Below are positions 21,803 to 31,200 of a stretch of 64,000 bases of DNA, one piece after another. The notes beneath the pieces are model-generated. The model was not told where the DNA came from. It did not search any database and saw nothing but the letters and a program-made list of their open reading frames with translations. The position numbers were made by a program, and so were the translations under genes. Numbering within the stretch: the first letter of the stretch is position 1; every line of letters starts with the position of its first letter. Source of the stretch: Methanotorris formicicus Mc-S-70 (GTDB lineage Archaea; AGJL01; Methanococci; Methanococcales; Methanococcaceae); contig NZ_AGJL01000001.1 of assembly GCF_000243455.1 (NCBI RefSeq), positions 1 to 64,000 of the forward strand, written 5' to 3'.

Positions 21803-22954
21803 TTAAATGTTGATATCTTCATCTTCATCCAAATACAATCTATATTGCTCGATATCGTCTCCTAACTTATTTATAAATATCCTTGCAACTCTTCCAGGGT
21901 CTCTTGATTTTGTTATGGCCCTACCAACTATCAAAATGTCATAGTTTTTAATTAATTCATCAACATTTTCTGGACTAACTCCACCAGCAATTGCCAATAT
22001 TGCATTCATATCCTCCCTACTTATTCCAAACTCCTTCTTAATTCCAAATGTTTCCTCATCAATCCCTCTATGCAAAATAACAACGTCTGGCTTTAACTTT
22101 AAGGATTTATATAGATTAATTGGATTTTCCACATTCATCATGTCCAAATAACTCATTATTCCGCATTTTTGGCATTCATGGATGCCCTTTATTATTGTTG
22201 ATTTTGGGGCAACTCCGCTTATGGCAACTGCGTTTGCCGTGCTTTCAAATGCCATCCTAACCTCAACTCTTCCAGTATCGAGAGTTTTTAAATCAGCAAC
22301 AATAAATCCATCAAAATTTTCTCTGATAATTTCAATAACCTCAATACCAAACTTCTTGATTAATGGAGTCCCTGCCTCAAGAATAATCCTATCGCTTTTT
22401 GGTAGAGCATTTAAAATAAACTCCAAATTCTCAATTGTAGGAACATCCAATGCCACTTGCAAATAAGGAGGCCTTTCCAACCTAACATCCCTAAAGCCTA
22501 CGAGTGGATGCAGTGCCCTGTATTTTTCTTTCTTTATTTTTTCTTTTGAAGGATATTCATTTAAAGCCCTGTTTATTGCTAATTTTGTTGCTCCATAATA
22601 ATATTGGAATAATTTTCTTTTAGTTAGTGTTGTTAAAGGAACATCTGGAACTGAGACGGTTGCGATTATCTTCAAATCTTCCTCTAAATCCAAATCCGCT
22701 ATTGCTTTTGCTATCCCATACTGAATAACACCGTTTAGTAATTCATCATGTATTTCATTTTCTATTGGATGCCTTGGCACCACCAAAGTTAGTGGCCTAA
22801 CAATCAAATTTGGTCTTAGATTGGCGAATAATGGACATGGAGTTCTTGTTAGTGCATTTGTAAATGCTTCATCTATTTCTTTACCTTTTCCAATGATTAG
22901 ATTAACTACTGCTTTAACCTCGTTTCCAAAAACTGCCTCTCCAAATTTTATCAT
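21803..22954 (-). CDS. fae-hps: fused formaldehyde-activating enzyme / 3-hexulose-6-phosphate synthase
   Basis: The 383-residue protein joins a Fae domain (about residues 1-155) to a hexulose phosphate synthase TIM barrel (about 160-375; seen in VALDVPTIENL, EAGTPLIKKFG, IVADLKTLDTG, GGVSPENV). In Methanococcales this pathway makes pentose phosphates by running the ribulose monophosphate route backwards, Fae capturing formaldehyde on tetrahydromethanopterin. By my alignment the residue matching the catalytic histidine of Methylobacterium Fae is a valine (NEVKAVVNLIIG). ATG follows GGATGAT. It lies 13 bp after pyrK. Confidence 0.93.
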   Translation of the reverse strand: MIKFGEAVFGNEVKAVVNLIIGKGKEIDEAFTNALTRTPCPLFANLRPNLIVRPLTLVVPRHPIENEIHDELLNGVIQYGIAKAIADLDLEEDLKIIATVSVPDVPLTTLTKRKLFQYYYGATKLAINRALNEYPSKEKIKKEKYRALHPLVGFRDVRLERPPYLQVALDVPTIENLEFILNALPKSDRIILEAGTPLIKKFGIEVIEIIRENFDGFIVADLKTLDTGRVEVRMAFESTANAVAISGVAPKSTIIKGIHECQKCGIMSYLDMMNVENPINLYKSLKLKPDVVILHRGIDEETFGIKKEFGISREDMNAILAIAGGVSPENVDELIKNYDILIVGRAITKSRDPGRVARIFINKLGDDIEQYRLYLDEDEDINI

Positions 22955-22967
22955 AGTATCATCCTTT

Positions 22968-23738
22968 TTATTTTATGATGCTTCCACTTGCATCTCTCTT
23001 ATATTTCCCAAATTCGGTTATAAACTTCAACTTATCTCCCCAAAATACCGGACCGTCTTTGCAAACACAGAAGCCCTCATCATCTACACAACATTGCCCA
23101 CAAATTCCAATACCACATTTCATATATCTCTCCATTGAGACTTGTACAGGGATGTTGTATTCATTTGCAATCTCAACGACCTTTTTCATCATTATCTCTG
23201 GCCCACAAGTTATGATTAAATCAAATTTCTCTTCTTTAAGAATCTCACTCATCTTCTGTGTTGTGAATCCATGGAATCCATAACTTCCATCGTCAGTGCA
23301 AATCTCTAATTCTCCACAATTTTCAAATCTATCCAAAAACAAAAGTTCTTCCTTAGTTCTTGCTCCAATGATGGTTTTTATTTCAATGCCTTGTTTTGCA
23401 AACTCCTCAACCGCAGCAATAATTGGGGCGCCTCCAATCCCCCCTGCAACAGCCAAAATTCTATCCCCTAACGGTTCAAAATATGTTCCATAAGGTCCTC
23501 TAACTCCTATTAAATCCCCCTCTTGAAGTTCGTGCATTTTTGCTGTGAAGTTCCCAACCTTTGCTATACTAAAACCTGTTTTTGTTGAAAATCCAAATGG
23601 TTTTTCATCAACTTCAGGAATCCAGAGCATGGCAAATTGTCCTGGTTTAAAATCAAAATCTCTATCTATTATGAATGTTTTTACACTTGGGGATTCAGTT
23701 ATAATTTCTTTTATTTTACAAATAATTGGCTTTTCCAT
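22968..23738 (-). CDS. pyrK: dihydroorotate dehydrogenase electron-transfer subunit
   Basis: The 256-residue flavoprotein passes electrons from dihydroorotate dehydrogenase B. Seen: FAD site FKPGQFAMLWIP, NAD site VAGGIGGAPIIAA near residue 98, ITCGPEIMM, and the 2Fe-2S motif CGIGICGQCCVD with CVCKDGPVF near residue 215. ATG follows GGTGAT. It heads the same-strand run pyrK, fae-hps, acetolactate-synthase-like, zinc finger, pstK with short gaps (13, 16, 52 and 25 bp), which may be one transcript. Confidence 0.93.
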   Translation of the reverse strand: MEKPIICKIKEIITESPSVKTFIIDRDFDFKPGQFAMLWIPEVDEKPFGFSTKTGFSIAKVGNFTAKMHELQEGDLIGVRGPYGTYFEPLGDRILAVAGGIGGAPIIAAVEEFAKQGIEIKTIIGARTKEELLFLDRFENCGELEICTDDGSYGFHGFTTQKMSEILKEEKFDLIITCGPEIMMKKVVEIANEYNIPVQVSMERYMKCGIGICGQCCVDDEGFCVCKDGPVFWGDKLKFITEFGKYKRDASGSIIK

Positions 23739-23867
23739 AGTATCACCATAAAGTTAATAATAGAAAACTTTATTAAACTTTGGGGATATATAATCGTTCT
23801 GCAATAAATGACATTTATTGATATAATAACTGAATTTAGGATTAAATTGCTCTTTTTTAAATTTAAA

Positions 23868-23923
23868 GGCAGATGATGATATTATCCCCGTCTGATTTGT
23901 GATGAGGGAGTTTCTCTGATGCC
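23868..23923 (+). ncRNA. C/D box sRNA (2'-O-methylation guide)
   Basis: The 56-nt segment has every box of an archaeal C/D sRNA in order: terminal stem GGCA, box C ATGATGA (23873-23879), guide, box D' CTGA (23892-23895), box C' GTGATGA (23899-23905), guide, box D CTGA (23916-23919), terminal stem TGCC. Spacing between boxes is 12 and 10 nt, as in the class. The D' guide TATTATCCCCGT can pair with GGGGAUAA-type sequence such as occurs in the 23S peptidyl transferase region; that target is inference. It lies between pyrK and aglH. Confidence 0.85.
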
Positions 23924-23937
23924 TATTTTTAATTAAT

Positions 23938-24810
23938 TTAATAATATAGGATTTTTGTAGTTATTAATCCCAAGACGCCAAAAAATATTGAAATTCCCCA
24001 AATTATAAGAACGATTTCATACTCCTTCATGGGTTTCTTTTTTAGTATAATCCTTGGTAGGGATAAGTAACCTCCTTCAACATAAAGTTTTCCATTTTTT
24101 AATACTGTTGGCTTGTGCTCTTCCCTCCTTGTAACTCCAGCGCTATAGAATTTTAATCCTGCATCTAAGATATATGGCATCATAATAATCAAAAATGGCA
24201 AAATAATACCCTTCCAAATCGCCATTGTTGCCAAAAACGCCCCTATTGGTAACGTTCCAACATCTCCTGGGAAGACTTTTGCTGGATATTTGTTAAATAT
24301 AAACAATCCTAAATAAGACATCACAAAAATAATAACCAACTGGAATCCGTTTAAATCTCCAATAGTCAATAAACACAAACCCAAAAATATTGATGAGATT
24401 ATCCCCACACCAATCTCAAGTCCATTAAATCCTGCGAGCATGTTTGTTAAATTTGATGCTATGGAAACACCCAACATTAACAAAAACAAATGAAAAATAT
24501 TCATATTTAGCAATATCCCTACCGGGAGTGCAGAAATCCCGAGGAAGATGAGTTTTTCTTTTGGCGAGAGTTTTGCAATATCATCGATAATTCCAATAAT
24601 CCCAGATAACACCACAATAACTAAAATATAAGGATTGAAAAATGGCAAAACTACGGTGTTTGTGATAAGAGGTGCAAAGCCCCCCATTTCTGCAACTTTT
24701 ATTTTTTTCCCCTTATGCAAATCTATTCCATATTTTACGTTTATCATTTTTTTTATGATGAACTTTGTAAGTACTAAGGATAGGATAAACGCTATAATAA
24801 AATGTTCCAT
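23938..24810 (-). CDS. aglH: polyprenyl-phosphate GlcNAc-1-phosphate transferase (MraY/WecA-like, AglH)
   Basis: The 290-residue protein has about nine membrane helices and the MraY-like family motifs GIIGIIDDIAKLSPKEK near residue 82, NMLAGFNGLEIG near residue 127 and PAKVFPGDVGTLPIGA near residue 180, with the catalytic aspartates. It should load the first amino sugar onto dolichyl phosphate at the cytoplasmic membrane face, starting N-glycan assembly. The closing TRREEHKPT matches archaeal members. It is divergent from aglB, whose product finishes the same pathway. ATG follows GGTGA. Confidence 0.88.
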   Translation of the reverse strand: MEHFIIAFILSLVLTKFIIKKMINVKYGIDLHKGKKIKVAEMGGFAPLITNTVVLPFFNPYILVIVVLSGIIGIIDDIAKLSPKEKLIFLGISALPVGILLNMNIFHLFLLMLGVSIASNLTNMLAGFNGLEIGVGIISSIFLGLCLLTIGDLNGFQLVIIFVMSYLGLFIFNKYPAKVFPGDVGTLPIGAFLATMAIWKGIILPFLIIMMPYILDAGLKFYSAGVTRREEHKPTVLKNGKLYVEGGYLSLPRIILKKKPMKEYEIVLIIWGISIFFGVLGLITTKILYY

Positions 24811-24897
24811 TATTTCACCTATGCTATATTATAACGTGTGGGAATTTTAACTTTATGATTTTGTGGGGATTAAATATCCAATTTAAATGACAATAAA

Positions 24898-24905
24898 TTT
24901 ATATA
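24898..24905 (+). promoter_or_regulatory. TATA box of aglB
   Basis: TTTATATA stands 58 bp before the aglB start. It is the only good TATA box in the 152-bp aglH-aglB gap on this strand, so transcription should begin near 24930. Confidence 0.55.
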
Positions 24906-24962
24906 CCTTTGTTGTTTTAATCTTTTGTTGTTTTAATTTTGGAATATTAGAGGGTGGAAAGG

Positions 24963-27527
24963 ATGACCGAATATCTTAACAAAATATCTGAGTTTTTTAA
25001 AAGTCATGGGTATATAAAGATATTTCTTATTGTCTTAGTAATATCGTTAATAAGTTTTCAATTAAGAGCACAGCCAGCAGATATGGGGTTTACGAACTAT
25101 CCTGAATTAAAAAAAATGTTTTCTGATGAACATGGGAGAATGTATCTTGTAGCATTAGACCCCTATTACTACCTAAGGTTGAGTGAAAACTTATACAAAC
25201 ATGGGTATGTTGGGGAAACACTGAAGGAAGTTGATGGGAAGAAAGTCCCTTACGATACATGCCAATACGCTCCCCCTGGACATCCAGTAAGTTGGGAACC
25301 ACCAGTAATATGTATTGTTGAACTCTTACTCTATGAAATATGGCATTCCATTGACCCAACAGTAAGTATTATGAACGCTGCCTTCTGGGTTCCAGCAATT
25401 CTTAGTATGTTGTTGGGGATTCCAATATACTTCATAATTAGGAGGGCAACGTTAAGTGACATTGGAGGGATTGTTGGGGCATTGTTGTTAATTTCCTCCC
25501 CTGGGTTGTTATATAAAACATCGGCAGGTTTTGCAGATACTCCAATATTTGAGGTTTTGCCAATCTTATTCATAGTATGGTTTATTATTGAGGCAATACA
25601 CAATCAGAACAACATTAAAAAATTATTGGCATTTGGGGGTTTATCAGTTGTATTAACTGCATTATACCCAAAAATGTGGAGTGCTTGGTGGTATGCGTTT
25701 GATATTGTTTCAGTTTCTTTAGTAATCTATGGAATTTATTTAATGGTGTCAAAAAAATTAGGCAAAACAATCCAGCATGAAAATACCAAGCATATATTGT
25801 ATTTAATAGGATTTTACATAATTGGTAGTACATTCTTGATTTCATTGATTCATGGTGTGGATGTAGTGGTTAGTGCTGTTACGTCTCCATTGGGTTATCA
25901 AGTGGCTTTAACTACAACAACCGAACATACAACAGGATGGCCAAATGTATATACAACAGTAGCAGAACTTTCAAAACCAAAATTTGCAGATATTGTTAAC
26001 AACTCAATTGGAGGAAAGACTTTATTTATATTGGGTATTATTGGGATATTTATTTCATTCCTATCTTTGAGAAGTGGTAAGAAGGAGTTTGATGTCAAAT
26101 ATGCGATACTGCTAACCATTTGGCTACTTGCAACAGGATATGCCGCTACAAAAGGTATCAGATTTGCTGCTTTAATGGCCCCGCCTTTGGCAATTGGTGT
26201 CGGTATATTAACCGGGCAAATAGAAAGACTAATTATAATGAGTAGGGACGGATTGGTAAAATATGCTCTCTATCCAACAATTGGGTTAGTGTTTTTATTG
26301 AGTATCGCAAAATATGGTGCTAAAATTCCGCAAATCCTCATTCCAACAACTTATGTGCCGATTGCCGCTTATGCCTTCTTGGCATCAATTGCCATATTGA
26401 TATTGTATAAGATTGTGGATATTGTAACTTCAAATAACGAACTAAAATTAAAGAAGGGGTTTTCTTTAGCATTAGCAGTTGCTTTAGTCCTTCCACCACT
26501 TGCAAATGCAGTCCCATTCTACACAGCACCAACATTCAACAATGGATGGAAGGAAAGTTTAGATTGGATTAAAAACAACACCCCAAACAACGCTGTTATA
26601 ACATGTTGGTGGGATAACGGACACATCTATACGTGGGCTACAAGAAAGATGGTAACATTTGATGGAGGTAGCCAAAATTCCCCAAGGGCTTACTGGGTAG
26701 GTAGGGCATTCTCAACATCAAACGAAGAACTTGCAGTTGGAATATTGAGGATGCTTGCCACAAGTGGAGATGAGGCATTTAGGGAAGGTAGTGTACTTAT
26801 GAACAAAACACATAACAACGTCTCAAAAACCGTAAAGATATTGAATGAAATACTTCCAGTAAACAGAAGTACTGCATACAAAATTTTAACAGAAAAATAT
26901 GGTTTGACAGATAAAGAGGCAAAGGAAGTATTAAATGCCACACATCCAGAAAATCCAAATCCGGATTATCTAATAACCTACAACAGAATGACTGATATCG
27001 CTCCTGTGTGGAGTATGTTCGGTAATTGGAACTTTGATTTACCACCAAATACACCAAATGAAAAGAGAGATAAAGGATACTACTTTAAAGGAAAAGGAAT
27101 GATAAACAATAACTCAATCGTTACTCAAGTACAAGTTGGAAATCTCTACTATATAACGAATATTCCATTCACATTAGAGAACATAACAACTGCAGCAGTT
27201 GCCTATGAGAACGGAAGAGCAAAAGTTGTTGGACAAGTGAAGTTCCACAAAATAATTATAAAAACTCCAAAAGAAGTTATTGGAAAAGTTATTGATAATG
27301 AAGGGCAATTAAGTGAGGTTGTAAGAATAGAGCCCGATGGAAGAATCTATGTATGGGTAGTGTCAAAGAACCTTGAAGATAGTGTATATACAAGATTACA
27401 TTTACTCGATGGGTATGGATTAAAGCATATAAAATTGGTTAAAGCAAGTTATGATCCAACAAACTTTGGGGTTCAGCCAGGATTTAAGGTTTATAAGGTA
27501 GATTATGGAACTGAATATCTAAAATAA
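24963..27527 (+). CDS. aglB: AglB oligosaccharyltransferase
   Basis: The 854-residue membrane enzyme moves the lipid-linked glycan to asparagine in extracellular N-x-S/T sites. Seen: an N-terminal membrane half with about 12-13 helices, the acidic loop motif DPYYYLRLSEN near residue 65, then a soluble C-terminal half with the acceptor-binding motif WWDNG at residues 549-553 (the Methanococcales variant of WWDYG). The ATG at 24963 follows AGGGTGG; the GTG at 24954 overlaps that site. Its own sequence holds several N-x-S/T sites in the exterior part. Confidence 0.95.
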   Translation: MTEYLNKISEFFKSHGYIKIFLIVLVISLISFQLRAQPADMGFTNYPELKKMFSDEHGRMYLVALDPYYYLRLSENLYKHGYVGETLKEVDGKKVPYDTCQYAPPGHPVSWEPPVICIVELLLYEIWHSIDPTVSIMNAAFWVPAILSMLLGIPIYFIIRRATLSDIGGIVGALLLISSPGLLYKTSAGFADTPIFEVLPILFIVWFIIEAIHNQNNIKKLLAFGGLSVVLTALYPKMWSAWWYAFDIVSVSLVIYGIYLMVSKKLGKTIQHENTKHILYLIGFYIIGSTFLISLIHGVDVVVSAVTSPLGYQVALTTTTEHTTGWPNVYTTVAELSKPKFADIVNNSIGGKTLFILGIIGIFISFLSLRSGKKEFDVKYAILLTIWLLATGYAATKGIRFAALMAPPLAIGVGILTGQIERLIIMSRDGLVKYALYPTIGLVFLLSIAKYGAKIPQILIPTTYVPIAAYAFLASIAILILYKIVDIVTSNNELKLKKGFSLALAVALVLPPLANAVPFYTAPTFNNGWKESLDWIKNNTPNNAVITCWWDNGHIYTWATRKMVTFDGGSQNSPRAYWVGRAFSTSNEELAVGILRMLATSGDEAFREGSVLMNKTHNNVSKTVKILNEILPVNRSTAYKILTEKYGLTDKEAKEVLNATHPENPNPDYLITYNRMTDIAPVWSMFGNWNFDLPPNTPNEKRDKGYYFKGKGMINNNSIVTQVQVGNLYYITNIPFTLENITTAAVAYENGRAKVVGQVKFHKIIIKTPKEVIGKVIDNEGQLSEVVRIEPDGRIYVWVVSKNLEDSVYTRLHLLDGYGLKHIKLVKASYDPTNFGVQPGFKVYKVDYGTEYLK

Positions 27528-27585
27528 TCCAAAAATTAATATTTCCTATTTTTCTTTTTTGCTTTCTAAATTTCAGAGGGAAAAT

Positions 27586-28251
27586 ATGAGGGAATATTTA
27601 ATAAAAGATTCCAAAGTTGCAAATCTTCTTTTTGATAAATCAGAATACATAAAAATAAGAGAAGATATGGTGAGAGAAATAAACAGTGGAAAGGTATCAG
27701 AACAAGAGTTAATGTATCTAAAATCTCTTACATTTGGATTTGATGTTTATTTAAAAGTATTAGATAGGTTTATTCCATGTAATCCAAAAGAATTATCGAG
27801 TGATGCAACTTTGGTGGATTTAGTAGAAGAACTTTTGAAGGTTTCAATATTTTTGTTAGATAGTAATATCAAAGGAAGGGATTCAAGTATTGGTGGAGAT
27901 ATTGACGATATTTGGAAATGGGAAGAATACATGTGTAAAGAACATAATCTAAACCTTAAAAAGTCATATTATACAGATTTAGGTTATTATTGGGATAATT
28001 ATGGAGATTATATATTTGGAATAAACAAAGACGATGAAAATGAGGTAATATTGATATGCCGTGATGTACATGGCAATACAGGAATTTTAAAAGTTCCATT
28101 AGATGACTTTATTGAAGATGTAGTTAAATTGTCAGAAGAGTATCTAAGATTTGAAATTTCAGAATGTCCAAAAACTTTGGAGATATATGAATGGGAGATA
28201 AATGGAATAAAAGAAAAACTCAATAAACTATATAGTTTTTTAAAAAAATAA
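27586..28251 (+). CDS. hypothetical acidic protein
   Basis: The 221-residue soluble acidic protein is not recognised. The N-terminal 110 residues look helical; the middle holds an aromatic-rich stretch (YYTDLGYYWDNYGDY) followed by beta-like NEVILICRDVHGNTGIL and a helical end. It has three cysteines without a clear metal motif. The ATG at 27586 follows GAGGGAA; the longer frame to 27559 has no site. It lies between aglB and larC, same strand, and may be cotranscribed with larC (32 bp gap). Confidence 0.7.
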   Translation: MREYLIKDSKVANLLFDKSEYIKIREDMVREINSGKVSEQELMYLKSLTFGFDVYLKVLDRFIPCNPKELSSDATLVDLVEELLKVSIFLLDSNIKGRDSSIGGDIDDIWKWEEYMCKEHNLNLKKSYYTDLGYYWDNYGDYIFGINKDDENEVILICRDVHGNTGILKVPLDDFIEDVVKLSEEYLRFEISECPKTLEIYEWEINGIKEKLNKLYSFLKK

Positions 28252-28283
28252 CTTTTATATCATTAAAAGACAAAGGGGTTTTT

Positions 28284-29420
28284 ATGTTTCTCTTAGACCC
28301 ATTTTCTGGGATTAGTGGAGATATGTTTTTATCGGCGATGATTGATTTTGTTGATAGAGGAGATCTTATAAATACCATCAAAAAAGTTATTGATGTTGAT
28401 ATTGAAATAAAAAAGGTTAAAAAATGCCATATAGTGGCGAATAAAGTTGATATAATCCCAAAGGATGTTGATTATAAGACAGATACCTATAAAGACATCA
28501 AAAACATTATTAAAAACTCCAATATTCAGGAAGATGTTAAAATCTCTGCATTAGAAATTTTAAAGATATTGGCTGAGGCTGAAAGCAAAGTTCATAATAT
28601 AAGTATAGGGGATGTACATTTCCACGAAGTTGGGAATTATGATACAATAACTGATATAGTTGGAGCATCTTATATAATAAATAAATTAAATTTAAAAGAT
28701 AAATGCCTATATAAGCCAATAAATGTTGGAAATGGATTTGTAAGAACTGAGCATGGATTATTGCCAGTTCCAGCACCAGCAACGGCAGAGATATTGAAAG
28801 GGCTTAAAATATCCTTCTCTGATATAAAAGAGGAATTAACAACACCAACTGGAGCAGCAATAATAAAATACATAAACCCAAAATTAGTTGAAGGAAGTTT
28901 TATAATAAAAGAGGTTTCTTATGGATCTGGAGATAAAGATTTGGAGATACCAAATGTTTTAAGAGTTTTTAGAGTTGAAAATATAAAGAGGGAAGATATA
29001 GTTTTATTGGAAACGAATGTTGATGACATTTCAGCAGAGATATTGGGTTACCTATATGAAGTTTTAGATGGGAAGGTTAGGGATTTACACTTTATCCCAA
29101 CTCATATGAAGAAGAATAGGCCTGCCTGCACAATTAGGGCTATTGTTGATAAAGGCAGAGTTGAGGAGGTAACTAAGATTATAATGAGAGAAACTGGCAC
29201 TTTGGGAGTTAGAATATTTAATATAGAGAGAATAACAGCAGATAGAGAGTTTAAAACTATAAAGTTGTTTGATGAAGATGTTAGAATAAAATTTGGAAAA
29301 ATTGATAATGAAATAATCTCAGAAAAACCAGAGTTTGAGGATTTGAAGAAGATATCTAAAAAATATGGCATTCCATTAAAAGATTTGTATAAAATTATTT
29401 TCTCAAAGCATTTGAGATGA
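28284..29420 (+). CDS. larC: LarC, nickel-pincer cofactor nickel chelatase family
   Basis: The 378-residue protein fits LarC throughout: LLDPFSGISGDMFLSAMIDF at the start, HFHEVGNYDTITDIVGASY near residue 113, GLLPVPAPATAEIL, ELTTPTGAAI, and METNVDDIS-like ETNVDDISAEILGY near residue 238. In lactobacilli LarC inserts nickel into the pyridinium bis-thiocarboxylate mononucleotide cofactor; in methanogens the client enzyme is unknown. Here it is a single unfused ORF. ATG follows AGGGG. trm56 starts 9 bp after it. Confidence 0.93.
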   Translation: MFLLDPFSGISGDMFLSAMIDFVDRGDLINTIKKVIDVDIEIKKVKKCHIVANKVDIIPKDVDYKTDTYKDIKNIIKNSNIQEDVKISALEILKILAEAESKVHNISIGDVHFHEVGNYDTITDIVGASYIINKLNLKDKCLYKPINVGNGFVRTEHGLLPVPAPATAEILKGLKISFSDIKEELTTPTGAAIIKYINPKLVEGSFIIKEVSYGSGDKDLEIPNVLRVFRVENIKREDIVLLETNVDDISAEILGYLYEVLDGKVRDLHFIPTHMKKNRPACTIRAIVDKGRVEEVTKIIMRETGTLGVRIFNIERITADREFKTIKLFDEDVRIKFGKIDNEIISEKPEFEDLKKISKKYGIPLKDLYKIIFSKHLR

Positions 29421-29429
29421 GGGATTTTC

Positions 29430-30008
29430 ATGAGGGTTGAGGTTTTAAGATTAGGACATAGAGGAGATAGGGATAAAAGGATATCAACACATGTTGCTTT
29501 AACAGCAAGAGCCTTAGGGGCTGATAAGATAATATTTACTGTAGAAGATGAACATGTTGAAGAAAGTGTAAAGAAGGTTGTAGAAAATTGGGGAGGAAAT
29601 TTTAAATTTGAAGTTGTAAAAAAATGGAAGGGATATGTTAAAAATTTTAAAAATAATGGAATCGTGGTTCATTTAACAATGTATGGAGCAAGTGTCAATG
29701 AGATAATAAATGAGATAAAAGAGAAATTTAAAGAAAAGGATATTTTAATTATTATAGGGGCGGAGAAAGTTCCAAAAGAAGCGTATGAACTTGCTGATTA
29801 TAACATATCCATTGGGAATCAACCACATTCGGAAGTTGCTGCACTTGCAATTTTTTTAGATAGATTATTTGAAGGGGAAACACTCTATAGAGAATTTGAA
29901 AATGCAAAGATTAAGATAGTTCCTTCAAATGATAAAAAGGTTGTTATAAGATCTGACAGTGTGATTACGAGAATCCTTTCTTTATTAGCTCTTTACTGCA
30001 CTCTTTAA
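29430..30008 (+). CDS. trm56: tRNA (cytidine-56 2'-O)-methyltransferase, C-terminus altered by IS-B
   Basis: The SPOUT-family enzyme methylates C56 in the T-loop of archaeal tRNAs. Seen: [20 protein letters not shown] at the start, HLTMYGAS near residue 83, [11 protein letters not shown] and [23 protein letters not shown] is inserted right after codon 174: residues 175-192 (starting SDSVITR) are IS sequence. Joining the outer sides of the TAAGA duplication restores the reading ...VVIR-KIKNY-stop, so the ancestral protein had 179 residues. The catalytic core is intact and the enzyme is probably active. ATG follows GAGGG. Confidence 0.93.
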   Translation: MRVEVLRLGHRGDRDKRISTHVALTARALGADKIIFTVEDEHVEESVKKVVENWGGNFKFEVVKKWKGYVKNFKNNGIVVHLTMYGASVNEIINEIKEKFKEKDILIIIGAEKVPKEAYELADYNISIGNQPHSEVAALAIFLDRLFEGETLYREFENAKIKIVPSNDKKVVIRSDSVITRILSLLALYCTL

Positions 30009-31108
30009 TCACTTCATAGAATGATAATCCATATTTGTGGCTTAAATATTCTATACAGTTTGATACCATTGCTATAAACCTAACAAACCCAATATTGCTC
30101 TTTTCAGACGTTAGGTAATTTCCCTCAACATCTAAAATCGATTTATCTCTTCTATGCTTTTCTTCTATCTTTGGTCTCTTCATATACTCGCTTATTATGT
30201 TCTCTGCCTTCTTTTTATGGTTTGTAGAGACCAGATACTTAGGTTTTTCTGATTTTCCATCAACACTGCAACGATTTTAACTCTACCAACATCGGGAATA
30301 TTGACCACTTTCTCGGATAATCTAAACTTTATTCCATTAATAGTCCTTAATTTAAGCTTTTCTTTCTCGAAATCCCTCTTAAATAGTCCTTCTACCTTAA
30401 CCTTCTTACCGAAATATTCAACTATCAGGTTTTCCCTAAGTTTACCAATATATTCCATTCCCAATTCTTTAGATTCCTTCATAATTTTCTTTGTCGTTAC
30501 AAAAGTGTCTACTACGACCGTCCCGATATCTATATGAGTTAAGAATCTAATAATTTCGATGAATATGTCTGTGGATTTTTTGCCAAGTGGTTTTATTGTA
30601 GTGTAAATCGAATATATCCCTTTTTTCGTGATAAATACAGCAGTTTATCTGCTCTTGATATGGTTTGCTATGTCTTTCGATGTAGTTATATCGAATATTG
30701 CAACCATAAACCTTTTTACTCCATCTCCTTAGTAGCGTTGAATCGATTATTGCAGTGTATTTAAATCTATTGTCATCAAAAATATCGGGAAGGTTGGATA
30801 GTTGAGTATACAAACAAAACTCATTTTCTGATAGTTTTTTGTAGGTTTTTAACGATAGTCGTTCTGTGAATTCCCGAGACATACTCTGAAAATGCTTTGA
30901 TAGTTTTTATTGGCGTTAGTGTTCTAACTTGTGCGAACTTAGATAACTCCTCCGAACAGTTAAATCCTAAACTATTTATAGAATTAGTGAGTATACTATT
31001 AAGTGCTGTTAGCATGGAGGTTTCACCGTTTTTTAACGAGTTATTTAAGTACTACCTATTTCTATTTTTTGGTCTTAATTTTAATAGTGTTAAAATCACA
31101 CTATCAGT
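29952..31108 (-). mobile_element. IS-B copy 2, complete, IS4 superfamily
   Basis: The 1157-bp element is flanked by a 5-bp direct repeat TAAGA (29947-29951 and 31109-31113). Near-perfect 14-bp inverted repeats lie at 29953-29966 (CTGACAGTGTGATT) and 31094-31107 (AATCACACTATCAG), one mismatch. It is nearly identical over 300 bp to IS-B copy 1 at the left window edge. Insertion replaced the end of trm56. The transposase is frameshifted. Confidence 0.92.
29965..31015 (-). pseudogene. IS-B transposase, multiply frameshifted
   Basis: The transposase reads from the ATG at 31015 but is broken into four frames (31015 to about 30900; about 30900-30547; 30482-30195; 30183-29965). At 30904-30908 five T replace the four of copy 1, causing the first shift. 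IIDSTLLRRW gives a candidate first catalytic aspartate. The last part contains YMKRPKIEEKHRRDK, an exact Y(2)R(3)E(6)K signature of IS4-superfamily enzymes. No full-length protein is expected from this copy. Confidence 0.88.
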
Positions 31109-31200
31109 TAAGAAAGATTAAGAACTATTGAAATTTTTGTAATGTTAATAATTACAAAGAAATTCACAAAGAACTACAATATCCACAAAAAGGGGGAAAT

